NCBI RefSeq assembly: GCF_022829545.1
Contig: NZ_JAKSYM010000264.1
Span: 1-64,000, forward strand
From: Methylobacterium sp. J-030
Lineage (GTDB): Bacteria > Pseudomonadota > Alphaproteobacteria > Rhizobiales > Beijerinckiaceae
Length of the DNA stretch: 64,000 bases
Reading direction: 5' to 3'
Position 1 is the first letter of the stretch, and the number at the start of each line of letters is the position of its first letter. A model generated the notes under the pieces. That model saw nothing but the letters and a program-made list of their open reading frames with translations. It searched no databases and was not told where the DNA came from. Below are positions 41,796 through 51,017 of the stretch, in pieces. A program made the position numbers and the translations under genes.

Positions 41796-43097
41796 TCACT
41801 CCGCGGCCATCGGCACAGGCTCGCTGTGCGGGTTGGCGGTGTAGCGGTCGATCCGCTTCTCGATCTCGGGGCGGAAATGCTTGATCAGACCCTGGATCGG
41901 CCAGGCCGCCGCGTCGCCGAGCGCGCAGATCGTGTGACCCTCGATCTGCTTGGTGACCTCGAACAGCATGTCGATCTCGCGCTTCTGGGCGCGGCCCTCG
42001 GTCATGCGCTGCATCACCCGCCACATCCAGCCGGTGCCCTCGCGGCAGGGCGTGCACTGGCCGCAGGACTCGTGCTTGTAGAAGTACGAGATCCGCGTGA
42101 TCGCCGCGACGATGTCGGTGGACTTGTCGAGCACGATCACCGCCGCCGTGCCCAGGCCGGAGCCGAGGTTACGCAGGGTGTCGAAATCCATCTTGGCGTC
42201 GACGATTTGTTCCGCGGGAACAAGGGGAACCGAGGATCCGCCGGGGATGGAACACAAAAGATTGTCCCAGCCGCCACGCATGCCGCCGCAATGACGGTCG
42301 ATGAGCTCGCGGAAGGTGATGCCCAGCTCCTCCTCGACGTTGCACGGCGTGTTGACGTGGCCGGAGACGCAGAAGAGCTTGGTGCCGGTGTTGTTCTTGC
42401 CGCCGAGCCCCGCGAACCACGCGCCGCCGCGCCGCAGGATCGTGCCGGCCACCGCGATCGACTCGACGTTGTTCACGGTCGTGGGGCAGCCGTAGAGGCC
42501 CATGTTGGCCGGGAACGGCGGCTTCAGCCGCGGCATCCCCTTCTTGCCCTCAAGGCTCTCGATCAGCGCCGTCTCCTCGCCGCAGATATAGGCGCCGGCG
42601 CCGTGGTGGACGTAGATGTCGAAGGGATAGTCGTGCACGTTCGACTGGCCGACGAGGCGGGCCGCGTAGGCCTCGTCCACGGCCTTCTGGAGGGCGTGCT
42701 TCTCGGCGACGTACTCGCCGCGGATGTAGATGTAGCAGGCATGCGCCGCCATGGCGAAGCAGGCCAGCATGCAGCCCTCGATCAGGAGATGCGGATCGTG
42801 CCGCATGATCTCCCGGTCCTTGCAGGTGCCCGGCTCCGACTCGTCGGCGTTGACCACCAAGTAGTGCGGGCGCCCGTCGGACTTCTTGGGCATGAACGAC
42901 CACTTGAGGCCGGTGGGGAAGCCCGCACCGCCGCGGCCGCGGAGCCCCGAGGCCTTCATCTCGTCGATGATCCAGTCGCGGCCCTGCTCCAGCAGGAACT
43001 TGGTCCCGTCCCAGGCGCCGCGCTTCTTCGCGGCTTCCAGGCCCGGGGACTGCAGCCCGTAGAGGTTGGTGAAGATGCGATCCTGATCCGACAGCAT
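41796..43097 (-). CDS. nuoF: NADH-quinone oxidoreductase subunit F
   Basis: 433 residues. FMN-binding [15 protein letters not shown], the NADH-binding [11 protein letters not shown] region with NADESEPG, and the N3 4Fe-4S ligands in [12 protein letters not shown] with the later cysteine in HTICALGD. It is the site of NADH oxidation. The chosen ATG at 43097 gives [14 protein letters not shown], the usual start; a TTG two codons earlier (43103) has the better-placed GAGGG and cannot be excluded. Confidence 0.94.
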   Translation of the reverse strand: MLSDQDRIFTNLYGLQSPGLEAAKKRGAWDGTKFLLEQGRDWIIDEMKASGLRGRGGAGFPTGLKWSFMPKKSDGRPHYLVVNADESEPGTCKDREIMRHDPHLLIEGCMLACFAMAAHACYIYIRGEYVAEKHALQKAVDEAYAARLVGQSNVHDYPFDIYVHHGAGAYICGEETALIESLEGKKGMPRLKPPFPANMGLYGCPTTVNNVESIAVAGTILRRGGAWFAGLGGKNNTGTKLFCVSGHVNTPCNVEEELGITFRELIDRHCGGMRGGWDNLLCSIPGGSSVPLVPAEQIVDAKMDFDTLRNLGSGLGTAAVIVLDKSTDIVAAITRISYFYKHESCGQCTPCREGTGWMWRVMQRMTEGRAQKREIDMLFEVTKQIEGHTICALGDAAAWPIQGLIKHFRPEIEKRIDRYTANPHSEPVPMAAE

Positions 43098-43110
43098 GTC
43101 CAAAAATCCC

Positions 43111-43365
43111 TCAGCTGACCGGAGCGTCGGTGATGTCGAGGCGGCGCTCGATGCGGGCGAGCCGCGAATCGAGAGCGCCGAACGCCTCGTACAGGTTACC
43201 CACGTCCGTCTGCACGGCGTTCATCTGAACCTGCTGCGCCTGCAGACTGATGCGCATGCCTTTCAGCTCGCCACGCACTTCCCGCAGGCCTTCATCCACG
43301 GTGCCCAGGCGCGTCTGCATCGCCTTTAGCACCTCGTAGATCAGGTCGTTCGACACCTCGGCCAT
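43111..43365 (-). CDS. Small coiled-coil protein inside the nuo operon (second of two)
   Basis: 84 residues: [20 protein letters not shown], a central heptad region and the C-terminal [17 protein letters not shown]. The end is nearly the same as that of the 69-residue protein at 41582-41791, so they probably arose by duplication. Starts at ATG 43365 with GGAG upstream; a GTG at 43374 overlapping the nuoE stop is the alternative, with a worse ribosome site. No membrane span. Role unknown; its place between nuoE and nuoF ensures co-expression with complex I. Confidence 0.7.
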   Translation of the reverse strand: MAEVSNDLIYEVLKAMQTRLGTVDEGLREVRGELKGMRISLQAQQVQMNAVQTDVGNLYEAFGALDSRLARIERRLDITDAPVS

Positions 43366-43370
43366 GGCGG

Positions 43371-44732
43371 TCACGCTCCGGTGCCCGACAGAGTCTTGGC
43401 TTGCCCCACCCAGTCCTCCCGGTCGATGCGACCCGGGAACGCGAGGTAGGTGCCAACCCAGGTGATTTCGTCGCGGCTCCAGGCGGCGATCTGGTCGAAA
43501 TGATAGATGCCGAGCCCGTTCAGGCGCTGGCTGTTGCCCGGGCCGACGCCCTTGATCCGGGTCAGATCGTCGGGCTGACCGGCCCGGGCGGCGTCGAGGC
43601 CCGGGGGCCGCCTACCGACCGCGTCGGCCTTCTGCTCGGCGCTGGCATCCTTCGGCAACGCCGCCAGCGCCCCGGCGACGCGGGCTTCCTCGGCCTCGGC
43701 CGCAACCTCGGCGTCGCTGGCGCCGGAGGCCTCCGGCTGCTGCGGGACCGAATCGCGGTCCGGCACGTCCTGCTTGCCCTGCTCGCCCGCGGCGGGTTCA
43801 CCCTCGGCGATGCGCTTGGCCGGCGAATCGAGCACGTCGGCGTCGCCAGGGCGGGCGGCGCCGTGCTTGGCGGTGGACCGGCCCCGTTCGGCGGCGTCCG
43901 CGCGGTCCTCGGGCTTGATCGGAGTCTCGCCCGCGGCCGCGCGCTGGGCCGGGGCGTCGCTCACGGTCCGCTCGACCGGGCGGCCGGCATCGGGCCGGGC
44001 CGGCTTCGGGTTCTCGGCGGCCTGCTGCGCGCCGGAGGCGGCCTCACCGGTCTTTGCAGCCGGATCCTCTGCCTTGCCGGCCTCTTCGAAGCGCTTGCGC
44101 CACGCGCCGACCCGCGAGCCGTCGTAGAGCGTCGGGTCGGTGAGCGTGTTCACGGCGCCCTGGGGCTCGGACGAGACGCGCCCGGTCTGCGAGCCGACCT
44201 TCACCGGCCGGCCGGCGGCAAGGTCGTCCATCAGCTGGCCCAGCGATTCGGGCGTCAGGTCCTCGTAATAATCCTGGTTGATCTGCACCATCGGCGCGTT
44301 GCAGCAGGCGCCGAGGCACTCGACCTCGAGCCAGGAGAAGGTGCCGTCCGCCGAGACGTGACCCGGCGCGCCGAGCCGCGCCTGGAGCATGTCCTTAAGT
44401 CCGCGCGCACCGCAGGAATCGCACGGCACCGTGCCGCAGACCTGGATCCAGAAGCGGCCCACCGGCTCCAGGGCGAACATCGTGTAGAAGGTCGCCACCT
44501 CCAGCACGCGGATGTTCGGCATGCCTAGTTCGGCCGCCACAGCCTCGATCGCCGCCCGCGGCAGCCAGCCACCGTTCTGCTCCTGCGCCTTCCACAGGAG
44601 CGAGATCACCGCGGAGGCCTGACGGCCCTCCGGGTACTTGGCGATCTGAGTCTTGGCCCACTCGGCGTTCTCGGGCGAGAACGCGAAGGTCTGGGGCTGC
44701 TCGGAGGCGGGGGCGAGTCTGCGGTTGGCCAT
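43371..44732 (-). CDS. nuoE: NADH-quinone oxidoreductase subunit E with long C-terminal extension
   Basis: 453 residues, more than twice the NuoE core. Residues 1-200 are the thioredoxin-like 2Fe-2S (N1a) domain with ligands C99, C104, C139 and C143 (VCGTVPC, ECLGACC). Residues about 200-380 are low-complexity Ala/Glu/Pro-rich and probably disordered. The last 65 residues (LTRIKGVGPGNSQRLNGLGIYHFDQIAAW) form a helix-hairpin-helix domain of the type also attached to ribosomal L21 proteins. Such extensions are known in alphaproteobacterial NuoE; their function is not. Confidence 0.93.
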   Translation of the reverse strand: MANRRLAPASEQPQTFAFSPENAEWAKTQIAKYPEGRQASAVISLLWKAQEQNGGWLPRAAIEAVAAELGMPNIRVLEVATFYTMFALEPVGRFWIQVCGTVPCDSCGARGLKDMLQARLGAPGHVSADGTFSWLEVECLGACCNAPMVQINQDYYEDLTPESLGQLMDDLAAGRPVKVGSQTGRVSSEPQGAVNTLTDPTLYDGSRVGAWRKRFEEAGKAEDPAAKTGEAASGAQQAAENPKPARPDAGRPVERTVSDAPAQRAAAGETPIKPEDRADAAERGRSTAKHGAARPGDADVLDSPAKRIAEGEPAAGEQGKQDVPDRDSVPQQPEASGASDAEVAAEAEEARVAGALAALPKDASAEQKADAVGRRPPGLDAARAGQPDDLTRIKGVGPGNSQRLNGLGIYHFDQIAAWSRDEITWVGTYLAFPGRIDREDWVGQAKTLSGTGA

Positions 44733-44742
44733 CGCGTCTGTC

Positions 44743-45933
44743 TTACCGATCCACTTCGCCGAACACGATGTCGAGCGTGCCGAGCACGCAGGAGACGTCG
44801 GCGAGAAGGTGCCCGCGGCACATCCAGTCCATCGCCTGCAGATGCGCGAAGCCCGGCGCGCGGATCTTGCAGCGATACGGCTTGTTGGTCCCGTCGGACA
44901 CGAGATACACGCCGAACTCGCCCTTGGGTGCTTCCACGGCGGCGTAGACCTCGCCTTCCGGCACGTGGAAGCCCTCGGTGTAGAGCTTGAAGTGGTGGAT
45001 GAGCGCCTCCATCGAGCGCTTCATCTCCCGGCGCGGCGGCGGGGCGAACTTGCCGTCGATCGAGGCGATCGGCCCCTGGCCGGCGGGCTCGCGCAGCTTG
45101 GCGACGCACTGCTTCATGATGCGCACCGACTCGCGCATCTCCTCCATGCGGATCACCTGGCGATCGTAGGTGTCGCCGTTCTTCCCCACGGGGATGTCGA
45201 ACTCCATCTCCTCGTAGCACTCGTAGGGCTGCGCCTTGCGCAAATCCCAGGGGATGCCGGAGCCGCGCACCATCACGCCGGAAAAGCCCCACTGCATCGC
45301 CTCATCGACCGACACGATGCCGATGTCGACGTTGCGCTGCTTGAAGATGCGGTTGGCCATGACGAGGTCGTCGAGATCCTGGACGACCTGCAGGAACGGG
45401 TCGCAGAACGCTTCGATGTCATCGATGAGCTTCGGCGGCAGATCCTGGTGGACGCCGCCCGGCCGGAAGTAGTTGGCGTGGAGCCGGGCGCCGGAGGCCC
45501 GCTCGTAGAAGATCATCAGCTTCTCGCGCTCCTCGAAGCCCCAGAGCGGTGGCGTGAGGGCGCCGACATCCATCGCCTGCGTGGTGACGTTGAGCAGGTG
45601 CGACAGGAGGCGGCCGATCTCGCAGAACAACGTGCGGATGAGCTTCGCCCGGCGCGGCACCTCGATCCCGGCGAGCTTCTCGATCGCCAGGCAGAAGGCG
45701 TGCTCCTGGTTCATCGGCGACACGTAGTCGAGCCGGTCGAAATAGGGCGTCGCCTGCAGGTAGGTCTTGTGCTCGATCAGCTTCTCGGTGCCGCGGTGCA
45801 AGAGGCCGATATGCGGATCGACGCGCTCGACCACCTCGCCGTCGAGTTCCAGCACGAGGCGCAGCACGCCGTGCGCCGCCGGATGCTGCGGGCCGAAGTT
45901 GATCGCGAAGTTGCGGATGTTGTGTTCGGTCAT
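44743..45933 (-). CDS. nuoD: NADH-quinone oxidoreductase subunit D
   Basis: 396 residues, NiFe-hydrogenase-like fold that forms the quinone site with Nuo[16 protein letters not shown] at the start holds the quinone-site histidine, and the C-terminal [14 protein letters not shown] is standard. GGCGGAG lies just upstream of the ATG at 45933 and is left intact by the inserted cassette, whose outer end is 18 bases away. Confidence 0.95.
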   Translation of the reverse strand: MTEHNIRNFAINFGPQHPAAHGVLRLVLELDGEVVERVDPHIGLLHRGTEKLIEHKTYLQATPYFDRLDYVSPMNQEHAFCLAIEKLAGIEVPRRAKLIRTLFCEIGRLLSHLLNVTTQAMDVGALTPPLWGFEEREKLMIFYERASGARLHANYFRPGGVHQDLPPKLIDDIEAFCDPFLQVVQDLDDLVMANRIFKQRNVDIGIVSVDEAMQWGFSGVMVRGSGIPWDLRKAQPYECYEEMEFDIPVGKNGDTYDRQVIRMEEMRESVRIMKQCVAKLREPAGQGPIASIDGKFAPPPRREMKRSMEALIHHFKLYTEGFHVPEGEVYAAVEAPKGEFGVYLVSDGTNKPYRCKIRAPGFAHLQAMDWMCRGHLLADVSCVLGTLDIVFGEVDR

Positions 45934-45951
45934 CGGCCGGCTCCGCCGGAA

Positions 45952-45986
45952 AGCGAATAGGGAGTAGCGAGTAGCGAGTAGGGATT
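45952..45986. repeat. Left inverted repeat of the four-helix-bundle cassette, five heptamers
   Basis: Reads AGCGAAT, AGGGAGT, AGCGAGT, AGCGAGT, AGGGATT. It is the inverted partner of 46393-46427; 29 of 35 positions agree, and the outermost heptamer is identical. It lies between the nuoD start and the stop of the inserted gene. Confidence 0.85.
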
Positions 45987-46004
45987 CGGTATCATCATCT
46001 GTCC

Positions 46005-46388
46005 CTATCGGCTCGCGTCGGTTTTTTGGATCGCGCGGATCAACGCGCGCAGCATTTTTCCGATCTCTTCGCCGCGTCCGAGAAGCGAATCGGCTGCCGT
46101 TGTGGAGACGAATCCGATGCGGTTCGACAGAATGATGTGTGTCTCCAATTCCTTCAGGGAGCCCTGCGCGATGCGCAGGAACTGAACGAAGGCTCCACCT
46201 GTCTCACGGCCATGACCCTCCGCAATGTTGGCAGCGATCGACGTGGCGGCGCGCCGGATCTGTGCGGTTAGACCGAACATCTCCTCGCGCGGGAACGCCC
46301 GCGTCTCCCGGTAACATGCCTCAGCCAGCGCCATGGCGTCCTGCCAAACCTTCAAATCCCGATAGGAAACAATCGCAGATCGATCCAC
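46005..46388 (-). CDS. Four-helix-bundle protein of the 23S rRNA intervening-sequence (IVP) family
   Basis: 127 residues. [22 protein letters not shown], the [24 protein letters not shown] block and the [16 protein letters not shown] block are the hallmark of the IVP/S23 four-helix-bundle family (PF05635). Relatives are encoded within 23S rRNA intervening sequences of Leptospira and others, stand alone in many genomes, or act as the Avd accessory protein of diversity-generating retroelements. The start is a GTG at 46388; the inner heptamer AGGGGGC serves as its ribosome site. It is inserted between nuoC and nuoD in the operon's orientation, inside inverted heptamer repeats, so it looks like a cassette that arrived later. 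Function unknown. Confidence 0.88.
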   Translation of the reverse strand: MDRSAIVSYRDLKVWQDAMALAEACYRETRAFPREEMFGLTAQIRRAATSIAANIAEGHGRETGGAFVQFLRIAQGSLKELETHIILSNRIGFVSTTAADSLLGRGEEIGKMLRALIRAIQKTDASR

Positions 46389-46392
46389 GATA

Positions 46393-46427
46393 GCCCCCTA
46401 TTCGCTACTCACTACTCGCTATTCGCT
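46393..46427. repeat. Right inverted repeat of the four-helix-bundle cassette, five heptamers
   Basis: Read on the minus strand from 46427: AGCGAAT, AGCGAGT, AGTGAGT, AGCGAAT, AGGGGGC. Its outer end stops one base before the nuoC stop codon. Together with 45952-45986 it bounds a 476-bp unit. Confidence 0.85.
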
Positions 46428-46428
46428 C

Positions 46429-47076
46429 TCATGCCGACTTCTTCTCGTCGCCGGGCAGCACGTAGTCGGTGCCTTCCCACGGGGACAAGAAGTCGAAGTT
46501 CCGGAATTCCTGCGTGAGCTTCACAGGCTCGTACACCACGCGCGCCTGGTCCTGATCGTAGCGGACCTCGACGAAGCCTGTGAGCGGGAAATCCTTGCGT
46601 AGGGGATGCCCCTCGAAGCCGTAGTCGGTGAGCAGGCGGCGCAGGTCGGGATGGCCGGAGAACAGGATCCCGTAGAGGTCGTAGGTCTCGCGCTCGTACC
46701 AGTTGGCGGCCGGGAAGACCTCGATCACCGAGGGGACGGGCGTCACCTCGTCGGTCTGCACCTTCAGCCGGATACGCAGGTTATGGCGCAGCGACAGCAG
46801 GTGATAGACCACGTCGAAGCGCTTCTCGCGCTGCGGATAGTCCACGCCGCAGATGTCGATGAAGTTGCGGAACGCGCAGGCCGGATCGTCGCGCAGGTAG
46901 GTCAACGCGTAGACGATGTCGGAGGCCTGCACTACGAGGGTCAGCTCGCCGAACGTGATGGCGTGCGACACCACCGCCGGCCCGAGGGCGCCGACGACCC
47001 GCTCGGCCATCGCCGCCACGGCGTCGTCGCCGTAGACCGGCTGGGTGTGCGAGAGGATCGAGATGCCGTTCGTCAT
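46429..47076 (-). CDS. nuoC: NADH-quinone oxidoreductase subunit C
   Basis: 215 residues. The 30-kDa subunit signature [41 protein letters not shown] is complete. It joins NuoD and NuoI in the peripheral arm. It is separate from NuoD (fused in E. coli), as in other alphaproteobacteria. The heptamer repeat abuts its stop codon. Confidence 0.95.
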   Translation of the reverse strand: MTNGISILSHTQPVYGDDAVAAMAERVVGALGPAVVSHAITFGELTLVVQASDIVYALTYLRDDPACAFRNFIDICGVDYPQREKRFDVVYHLLSLRHNLRIRLKVQTDEVTPVPSVIEVFPAANWYERETYDLYGILFSGHPDLRRLLTDYGFEGHPLRKDFPLTGFVEVRYDQDQARVVYEPVKLTQEFRNFDFLSPWEGTDYVLPGDEKKSA

Positions 47077-47085
47077 GGCGGCTCC

Positions 47086-47673
47086 TCAGCGCTCGATCGT
47101 GCCGGTGCGGCGGATCTTCTTCTGCAGCAGCAGAACGCCGTAGAGCAGCGCCTCGGCGGTGGGCGGACAGCCGGGCACGTAGATGTCCACCGGCACCACC
47201 CGGTCGCAGCCGCGCACCACCGAATAGGAGTAGTGGTAGTAGCCGCCGCCGTTGGCGCAGGAGCCCATCGAGATGACGTAGCGCGGCTCCGGCATCTGGT
47301 CGTAGACCTTGCGCAAGGCCGGGGCCATCTTGTTGGTGAGCGTGCCGGCGACGATCATCACGTCCGACTGGCGGGGCGAGCCGCGGGGCGCGAAGCCGAA
47401 TCGCTCGCAATCGTAGCGCGGCATCGACATCTGCATCATCTCGACCGCGCAGCAGGCGAGACCGAAGGTCATCCACATCAGCGAGCCCGTGCGGGCCCAG
47501 TTGATCAGCTCGTCCGTGGTGGTGAGCAGGAAGCCCCGGTCGGCCAGCTCGTCGCTGATCGACAGGAAGGTCGGATCGTCCGCGCCGATCGGGCGGCCGG
47601 TGTTGGGATCGATGATCCCCTTCGGCTGGGGGGCGATCGCGGGGGCGCGGTTGGTTTCGGTGATCAGGGCCAT
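47086..47673 (-). CDS. nuoB: NADH-quinone oxidoreductase subunit B
   Basis: 195 residues. The N2 4Fe-4S ligands are the tandem cysteines in [10 protein letters not shown], the cysteine in MGSCANGGG and that in [11 protein letters not shown]. The last cluster before quinone sits here. ATG 47673 gives the usual start; nuoC follows nine bases later. Confidence 0.95.
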   Translation of the reverse strand: MALITETNRAPAIAPQPKGIIDPNTGRPIGADDPTFLSISDELADRGFLLTTTDELINWARTGSLMWMTFGLACCAVEMMQMSMPRYDCERFGFAPRGSPRQSDVMIVAGTLTNKMAPALRKVYDQMPEPRYVISMGSCANGGGYYHYSYSVVRGCDRVVPVDIYVPGCPPTAEALLYGVLLLQKKIRRTGTIER

Positions 47674-47717
47674 CGGCGACTCGACGAAATCCGGTGCGGG
47701 CGGGGGGCTGACGGAGC

Positions 47718-48083
47718 TCAATCCCACTCGAGGGCGCCCTTGCGCCACTCGTAGACGAAGCCGACGGTCAGCACGCCGAGGAAGACGATCATCGACCAGA
47801 AGCCGAACCACCCCAGATCCCCGAAGGTGATCGCCCAGGGGAACAGGAACGCGACTTCGAGATCGAAGATGATGAACAGGATGGCGACGAGGTAGAACCG
47901 CACGTCGAACTTCATGCGGGCGTCGTCGAAGGCGTTGAACCCGCACTCGTAGGCGGAGAGCTTCTCCGGATCCGGGCTCTTGAACGCGACGAGGAAGGGC
48001 ACGACCAGCAGAGCCGTGGCGATAAACAGTGCCACGCCGATGAAGACGATGAGCGGCAGGTAATCCGCCAACAATCCGGTCAT
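47718..48083 (-). CDS. nuoA: NADH-quinone oxidoreductase subunit A
   Basis: 121 residues, three membrane helices; the [38 protein letters not shown] core is diagnostic (its cysteine loop lies near the quinone tunnel). First gene of the operon. The promoter should lie in 48084-48330; I found no convincing match to -10/-35 boxes there. Confidence 0.95.
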   Translation of the reverse strand: MTGLLADYLPLIVFIGVALFIATALLVVPFLVAFKSPDPEKLSAYECGFNAFDDARMKFDVRFYLVAILFIIFDLEVAFLFPWAITFGDLGWFGFWSMIVFLGVLTVGFVYEWRKGALEWD

Positions 48084-48334
48084 GCCAGGGCCTCGCGAGA
48101 CAAGGAAAACCGCGGTGCGACGCCGACCCGGATTCGCCCGTGGAATTGTTCTTATGCCAGGATGCGCGCGGCCGGAGGCTTAGTCGAGCCGCCGGCCCGT
48201 GACAATGGCTTGTCGCGTCGCACAAAGAGGGCTGTCCGTCTTCCCCAGAGATGGGCATGGGCGGCATGCCTGCAACACGACGGAAGCGCGCAGGGGCATC
48301 GACGGGCCGCCGCACGAAACCCGGTCGGACGTGC

Positions 48335-48362
48335 TTGACAGCCCCCCGGCCGCCCCATAAAC
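48335..48362 (+). promoter_or_regulatory. Likely promoter of tRNA-Asp
   Basis: A perfect TTGACA at 48335-48340 is followed after 16 bases by ATAAAC (48357-48362), the only AT-rich hexamer in a GC-rich stretch. The tRNA starts about 48 bases downstream. Confidence 0.5.
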
Positions 48363-48409
48363 CCCGCCCCGTCGCCGGGCGAAACACCCCTTCGAGGCGA
48401 CCACGCCGT

Positions 48410-48486
48410 GCGGGCGTAGCTCAGTTGGTTAGAGTGCCGGCCTGTCACGCCGGAGGTCGCGGGTTCGAGCCCCGTCGCCCGCGCCA
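48410..48486 (+). tRNA. tRNA-Asp (anticodon GTC)
   Basis: The seven-base acceptor GCGGGCG pairs with CGCCCGC; the D arm (GCTC...GAGT), anticodon stem CCGGC-CTGTCAC-GCCGG with GTC at 48444-48446, and T arm GCGGG-TTCGAGC-CCCGT are all intact. CCA is encoded at 48484-48486. It is divergent from the nuo operon. Confidence 0.97.
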
Positions 48487-48764
48487 CGCCCCCCTGGACA
48501 TGTCCTCAGATCGAATGCCTCGCCCGGGATGACGGTCCCTGGCCAGATGACGGATCTGCGGTCCGACGGATCTTGCACATCAGTTCTGGCATGTCAGTTC
48601 CGGACCGCGCCGAACGCATGCGGTCAGCGATCCGGGAGGGCTCCGGGCGGTGACCTTCGGGATCGGTTGCTGCCGAGCACCCGATGGTTGTCGGCCACCG
48701 GTGAGCCGATGCCGATCGAGCGGTGCTGCGCATTTCGGCGCGCTCGCACCCTCGCGACTGTGCG

Positions 48765-49151
48765 TCAGGGGCGTGGGACAGACGCGATTATCTCGATCTC
48801 GACCTGTGCCGCAAGGGGCAGCGCCGCCACGCCGATCGTCGTGCGTGCCGGATAAGGCTCGGCGAAGTACTCCGCGTAGACTTGGTTCATGGCGGCGAAG
48901 TCGCCCATGTCGGTCAGGAACACGGTGCACTTCACGACGTCTCCGAAGCCGAGCCCGGCCGCTGCCAGCACGGCGCCGAGGTTTCGGAAGCACTGATGAA
49001 CCTGCGCCGCGATCCCACCCGCGACCAACCGGCCGGTCGCACCGTCGATCGGCGTCTGGCCGGACAGGTAGACGGTGTCGCCGACACGGACACCGTGCGC
49101 ATAGGGTCCGACCGCCGTCGCGCCCGGGGCCATCACGGGACTTCTGCTCAT
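48765..49151 (-). CDS. RidA (YjgF/YER057c/UK114) family protein
   Basis: 128 residues. GVRVGDTVYLSGQTPID, the VHQCFRNLGAVLAAAGLGFGDVVKCTVFLTDM region and the closing PLAAQVEIEIIASV are the family blocks; the arginine that binds the enamine carboxylate is in PARTTIGVAALP. RidA hydrolyses reactive 2-aminoacrylate and other imines made by PLP enzymes. It lies near the MocR-type aminotransferase-regulator, separated by a DUF1127 gene. The 278 bases between tRNA-Asp and this gene hold nothing I can support. Confidence 0.88.
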   Translation of the reverse strand: MSRSPVMAPGATAVGPYAHGVRVGDTVYLSGQTPIDGATGRLVAGGIAAQVHQCFRNLGAVLAAAGLGFGDVVKCTVFLTDMGDFAAMNQVYAEYFAEPYPARTTIGVAALPLAAQVEIEIIASVPRP

Positions 49152-49208
49152 CGGTGGGATCTCCGTGATGGCGCTTGAGGCAAGGGCCGGCGCGCGCAGA
49201 CCGTCCTA

Positions 49209-49502
49209 TCACCAATGCCGTGTCGCGCCGCGTGCGGACCGGCGCTCGTCGCGGCGGCCGTTCAGCAGGTCGATGGCGTCGAAGACGCCAGACCCGCAGG
49301 CATCCGCCACGTCCTGCGGCGTCAACCCGATATCCTTCAGCTCCCGTGCCGACAGGGTCGACAGGCGGTGCAGCACGCGCCGGTTCATGGCCGCACGCGA
49401 CAGGCCGGCCCGGATCCCAGCGGCGACCAAGGCGATGGCCCGTGCCGCCCGGGCGATCCAGCGGGGTCGGGCGACGGCGGTCTGTGAAAGGCACTGATCC
49501 AT
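49209..49502 (-). CDS. DUF1127 family small basic protein
   Basis: 97 residues. The C-terminal half has the DUF1127 core RRVLHRLSTLSARELKDIGLTPQDV, and the preceding part is rich in Ala/Arg. GGAGGAGG eight bases before ATG 49502 decides the start. DUF1127 proteins bind RNA in Agrobacterium and Rhodobacter and affect phosphate and C1 metabolism. Divergent from the MocR gene. Confidence 0.85.
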   Translation of the reverse strand: MDQCLSQTAVARPRWIARAARAIALVAAGIRAGLSRAAMNRRVLHRLSTLSARELKDIGLTPQDVADACGSGVFDAIDLLNGRRDERRSARGATRHW

Positions 49503-49615
49503 GATCCCCTCCTCCATATCTCCGGGGTGGGTCGATCCTGTCACCGCAGGGCTGGCGGTGACAGGCACAATTCGGTACGGTTCGGAAGAATTGTCCGGCG
49601 AAACGAGCAGTACGG

Positions 49616-51007
49616 ATGTCGATCACCGCCCATGTCCCCGGGACCCGCGTCGAGGCCGTGGCCGGCGAGATCCGCGCGCGGATCGCGGCCCGGCGGCTCG
49701 TCCCCGGCGTCCGGATCCCCTCCGTGCGGGTCTTCGCCGATGCCATGGGCGTCTCGAAGTCCACGGTGGTGGAGGCCTATGAGCGGCTGGCCGCCGAGGG
49801 GGCGGTGGTGGCCCGGCCGGGCTCCGGCTTCTACGTTGCCGGCAAGACCCGGCCGCTCTCGCTCCAGGCGATGGGGCCGCGGCTCGACCGGATCGTCGAT
49901 CCGCTCTGGATCACCCGGCAGGCGCAGCAGGCGGGGGCCGAGCAGCTCAAGCCCGGGGCCGGCTGGCTGCCCGAATCGTGGATGCCGCACGAGGCGATCC
50001 GGCGGGGCCTGCGCCGGGTGGCCCGGGCCAACCTTTTCGAGATGACCAATTACGACCGGCCGCTCGGCTACGAGCCCCTGCGCCGTCAGATCGCCCGCAA
50101 GATCGGCGAGAAGGGCGTCGGCGCCGAGCCCGACCAGATCGTGCTGGTCGAATCGGCCACGCAGGCGCTGGACTTCGTCTGCCGCTTCCTGCTCCAGCCC
50201 GGCGATACCGTGCTGGTGGACGACCCCTGCTACTTCAACTTCCTGGCGCTGCTGCGGGCCCACCGGGTCGCCGTGGTCGGCGTGCCGATGACCCCGGACG
50301 GGCCGGACCTCAAGGCGCTGGCGGCCCTGCTGGAACAGCACCATCCGCGCTTCTACCTGACCAACGCGGCGCTTCAGAACCCGACCGGCACGAGCCTCAC
50401 CCCCGCGGCGGCGCATCGGCTGCTGAAGCTGTGCGAGGCGCACGACACGCTCATCGTCGAGGACGAGATCTTTGGCGATCTCGAGCCGGATGCGGCCCCG
50501 CGGCTCGCGGGCTTCGACGGGCTGGAGCGGGTGATCCAGATCGGCAGCTTCTCCAAGACCCTCTCGGCCGCCGCGCGCTGCGGCTGGATCGCGCTCCGGG
50601 CCGACTGGGTCGAGCCCCTGGTCGATCTCAAGCTGGCGCTGAGCCTCGGCAACGGCCACGTCACCGCGGCTCTGGTGCATGCGCTGATCACCGAGGGGGC
50701 CTACCGCCGCCACCTCGCCGAGACCCGCCGCCGGCTCGCCTCCGCGATGGTGAAGGCTTCCGCGGAGCTCTCCGCTTGCGGCCTGGAGCCCTGGGCGCAG
50801 CCCCGGGGCGGGTTCTTCCTGTGGATGCGCCTGCCGGATGGCCGCGACGGGGCCGCGGTCGCCCGCCGGGCATTGGCCCGCGGCATGGTCCTGGCGCCGG
50901 GGACGTCGTTCAGCCTGTCGGATGCCTGGAATGGCTACATGCGCTTCAACGTCGCCCACTGCACCGACCCGCGCATCCGCCCGATCCTGCGGGAAGCCCT
51001 GGGCTGA
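49616..51007 (+). CDS. MocR-type GntR regulator with aminotransferase domain
   Basis: 463 residues. Residues 1-75 form a GntR winged helix (PGVRIPSVRVFADAMGVSKSTVVEAYERLAAEG); the rest is a fold-type I aminotransferase with the PLP lysine in IGSFSKTLSAAARCGW. MocR proteins use PLP or its adducts as effector and usually control an adjacent divergent gene. GTACGG occurs twice upstream (49575-49580, 49610-49615) and could be half-sites. The divergent DUF1127-RidA pair is a plausible target. Confidence 0.87.
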   Translation: MSITAHVPGTRVEAVAGEIRARIAARRLVPGVRIPSVRVFADAMGVSKSTVVEAYERLAAEGAVVARPGSGFYVAGKTRPLSLQAMGPRLDRIVDPLWITRQAQQAGAEQLKPGAGWLPESWMPHEAIRRGLRRVARANLFEMTNYDRPLGYEPLRRQIARKIGEKGVGAEPDQIVLVESATQALDFVCRFLLQPGDTVLVDDPCYFNFLALLRAHRVAVVGVPMTPDGPDLKALAALLEQHHPRFYLTNAALQNPTGTSLTPAAAHRLLKLCEAHDTLIVEDEIFGDLEPDAAPRLAGFDGLERVIQIGSFSKTLSAAARCGWIALRADWVEPLVDLKLALSLGNGHVTAALVHALITEGAYRRHLAETRRRLASAMVKASAELSACGLEPWAQPRGGFFLWMRLPDGRDGAAVARRALARGMVLAPGTSFSLSDAWNGYMRFNVAHCTDPRIRPILREALG

Positions 51008-51017
51008 AGGGCGGGGT

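Noticed and set aside
45961..45986. Heptamer arrays as a CRISPR-like or simple satellite repeat
   Set aside because: There are no spacers, and the two arrays are inverted and flank one gene, so they are better read as element ends.
48152..48487. Minus-strand frame reading ARATGLEPATSGVTGRH across the tRNA-Asp gene
   Set aside because: This is the familiar false protein produced by the antisense of tRNA-Asp.
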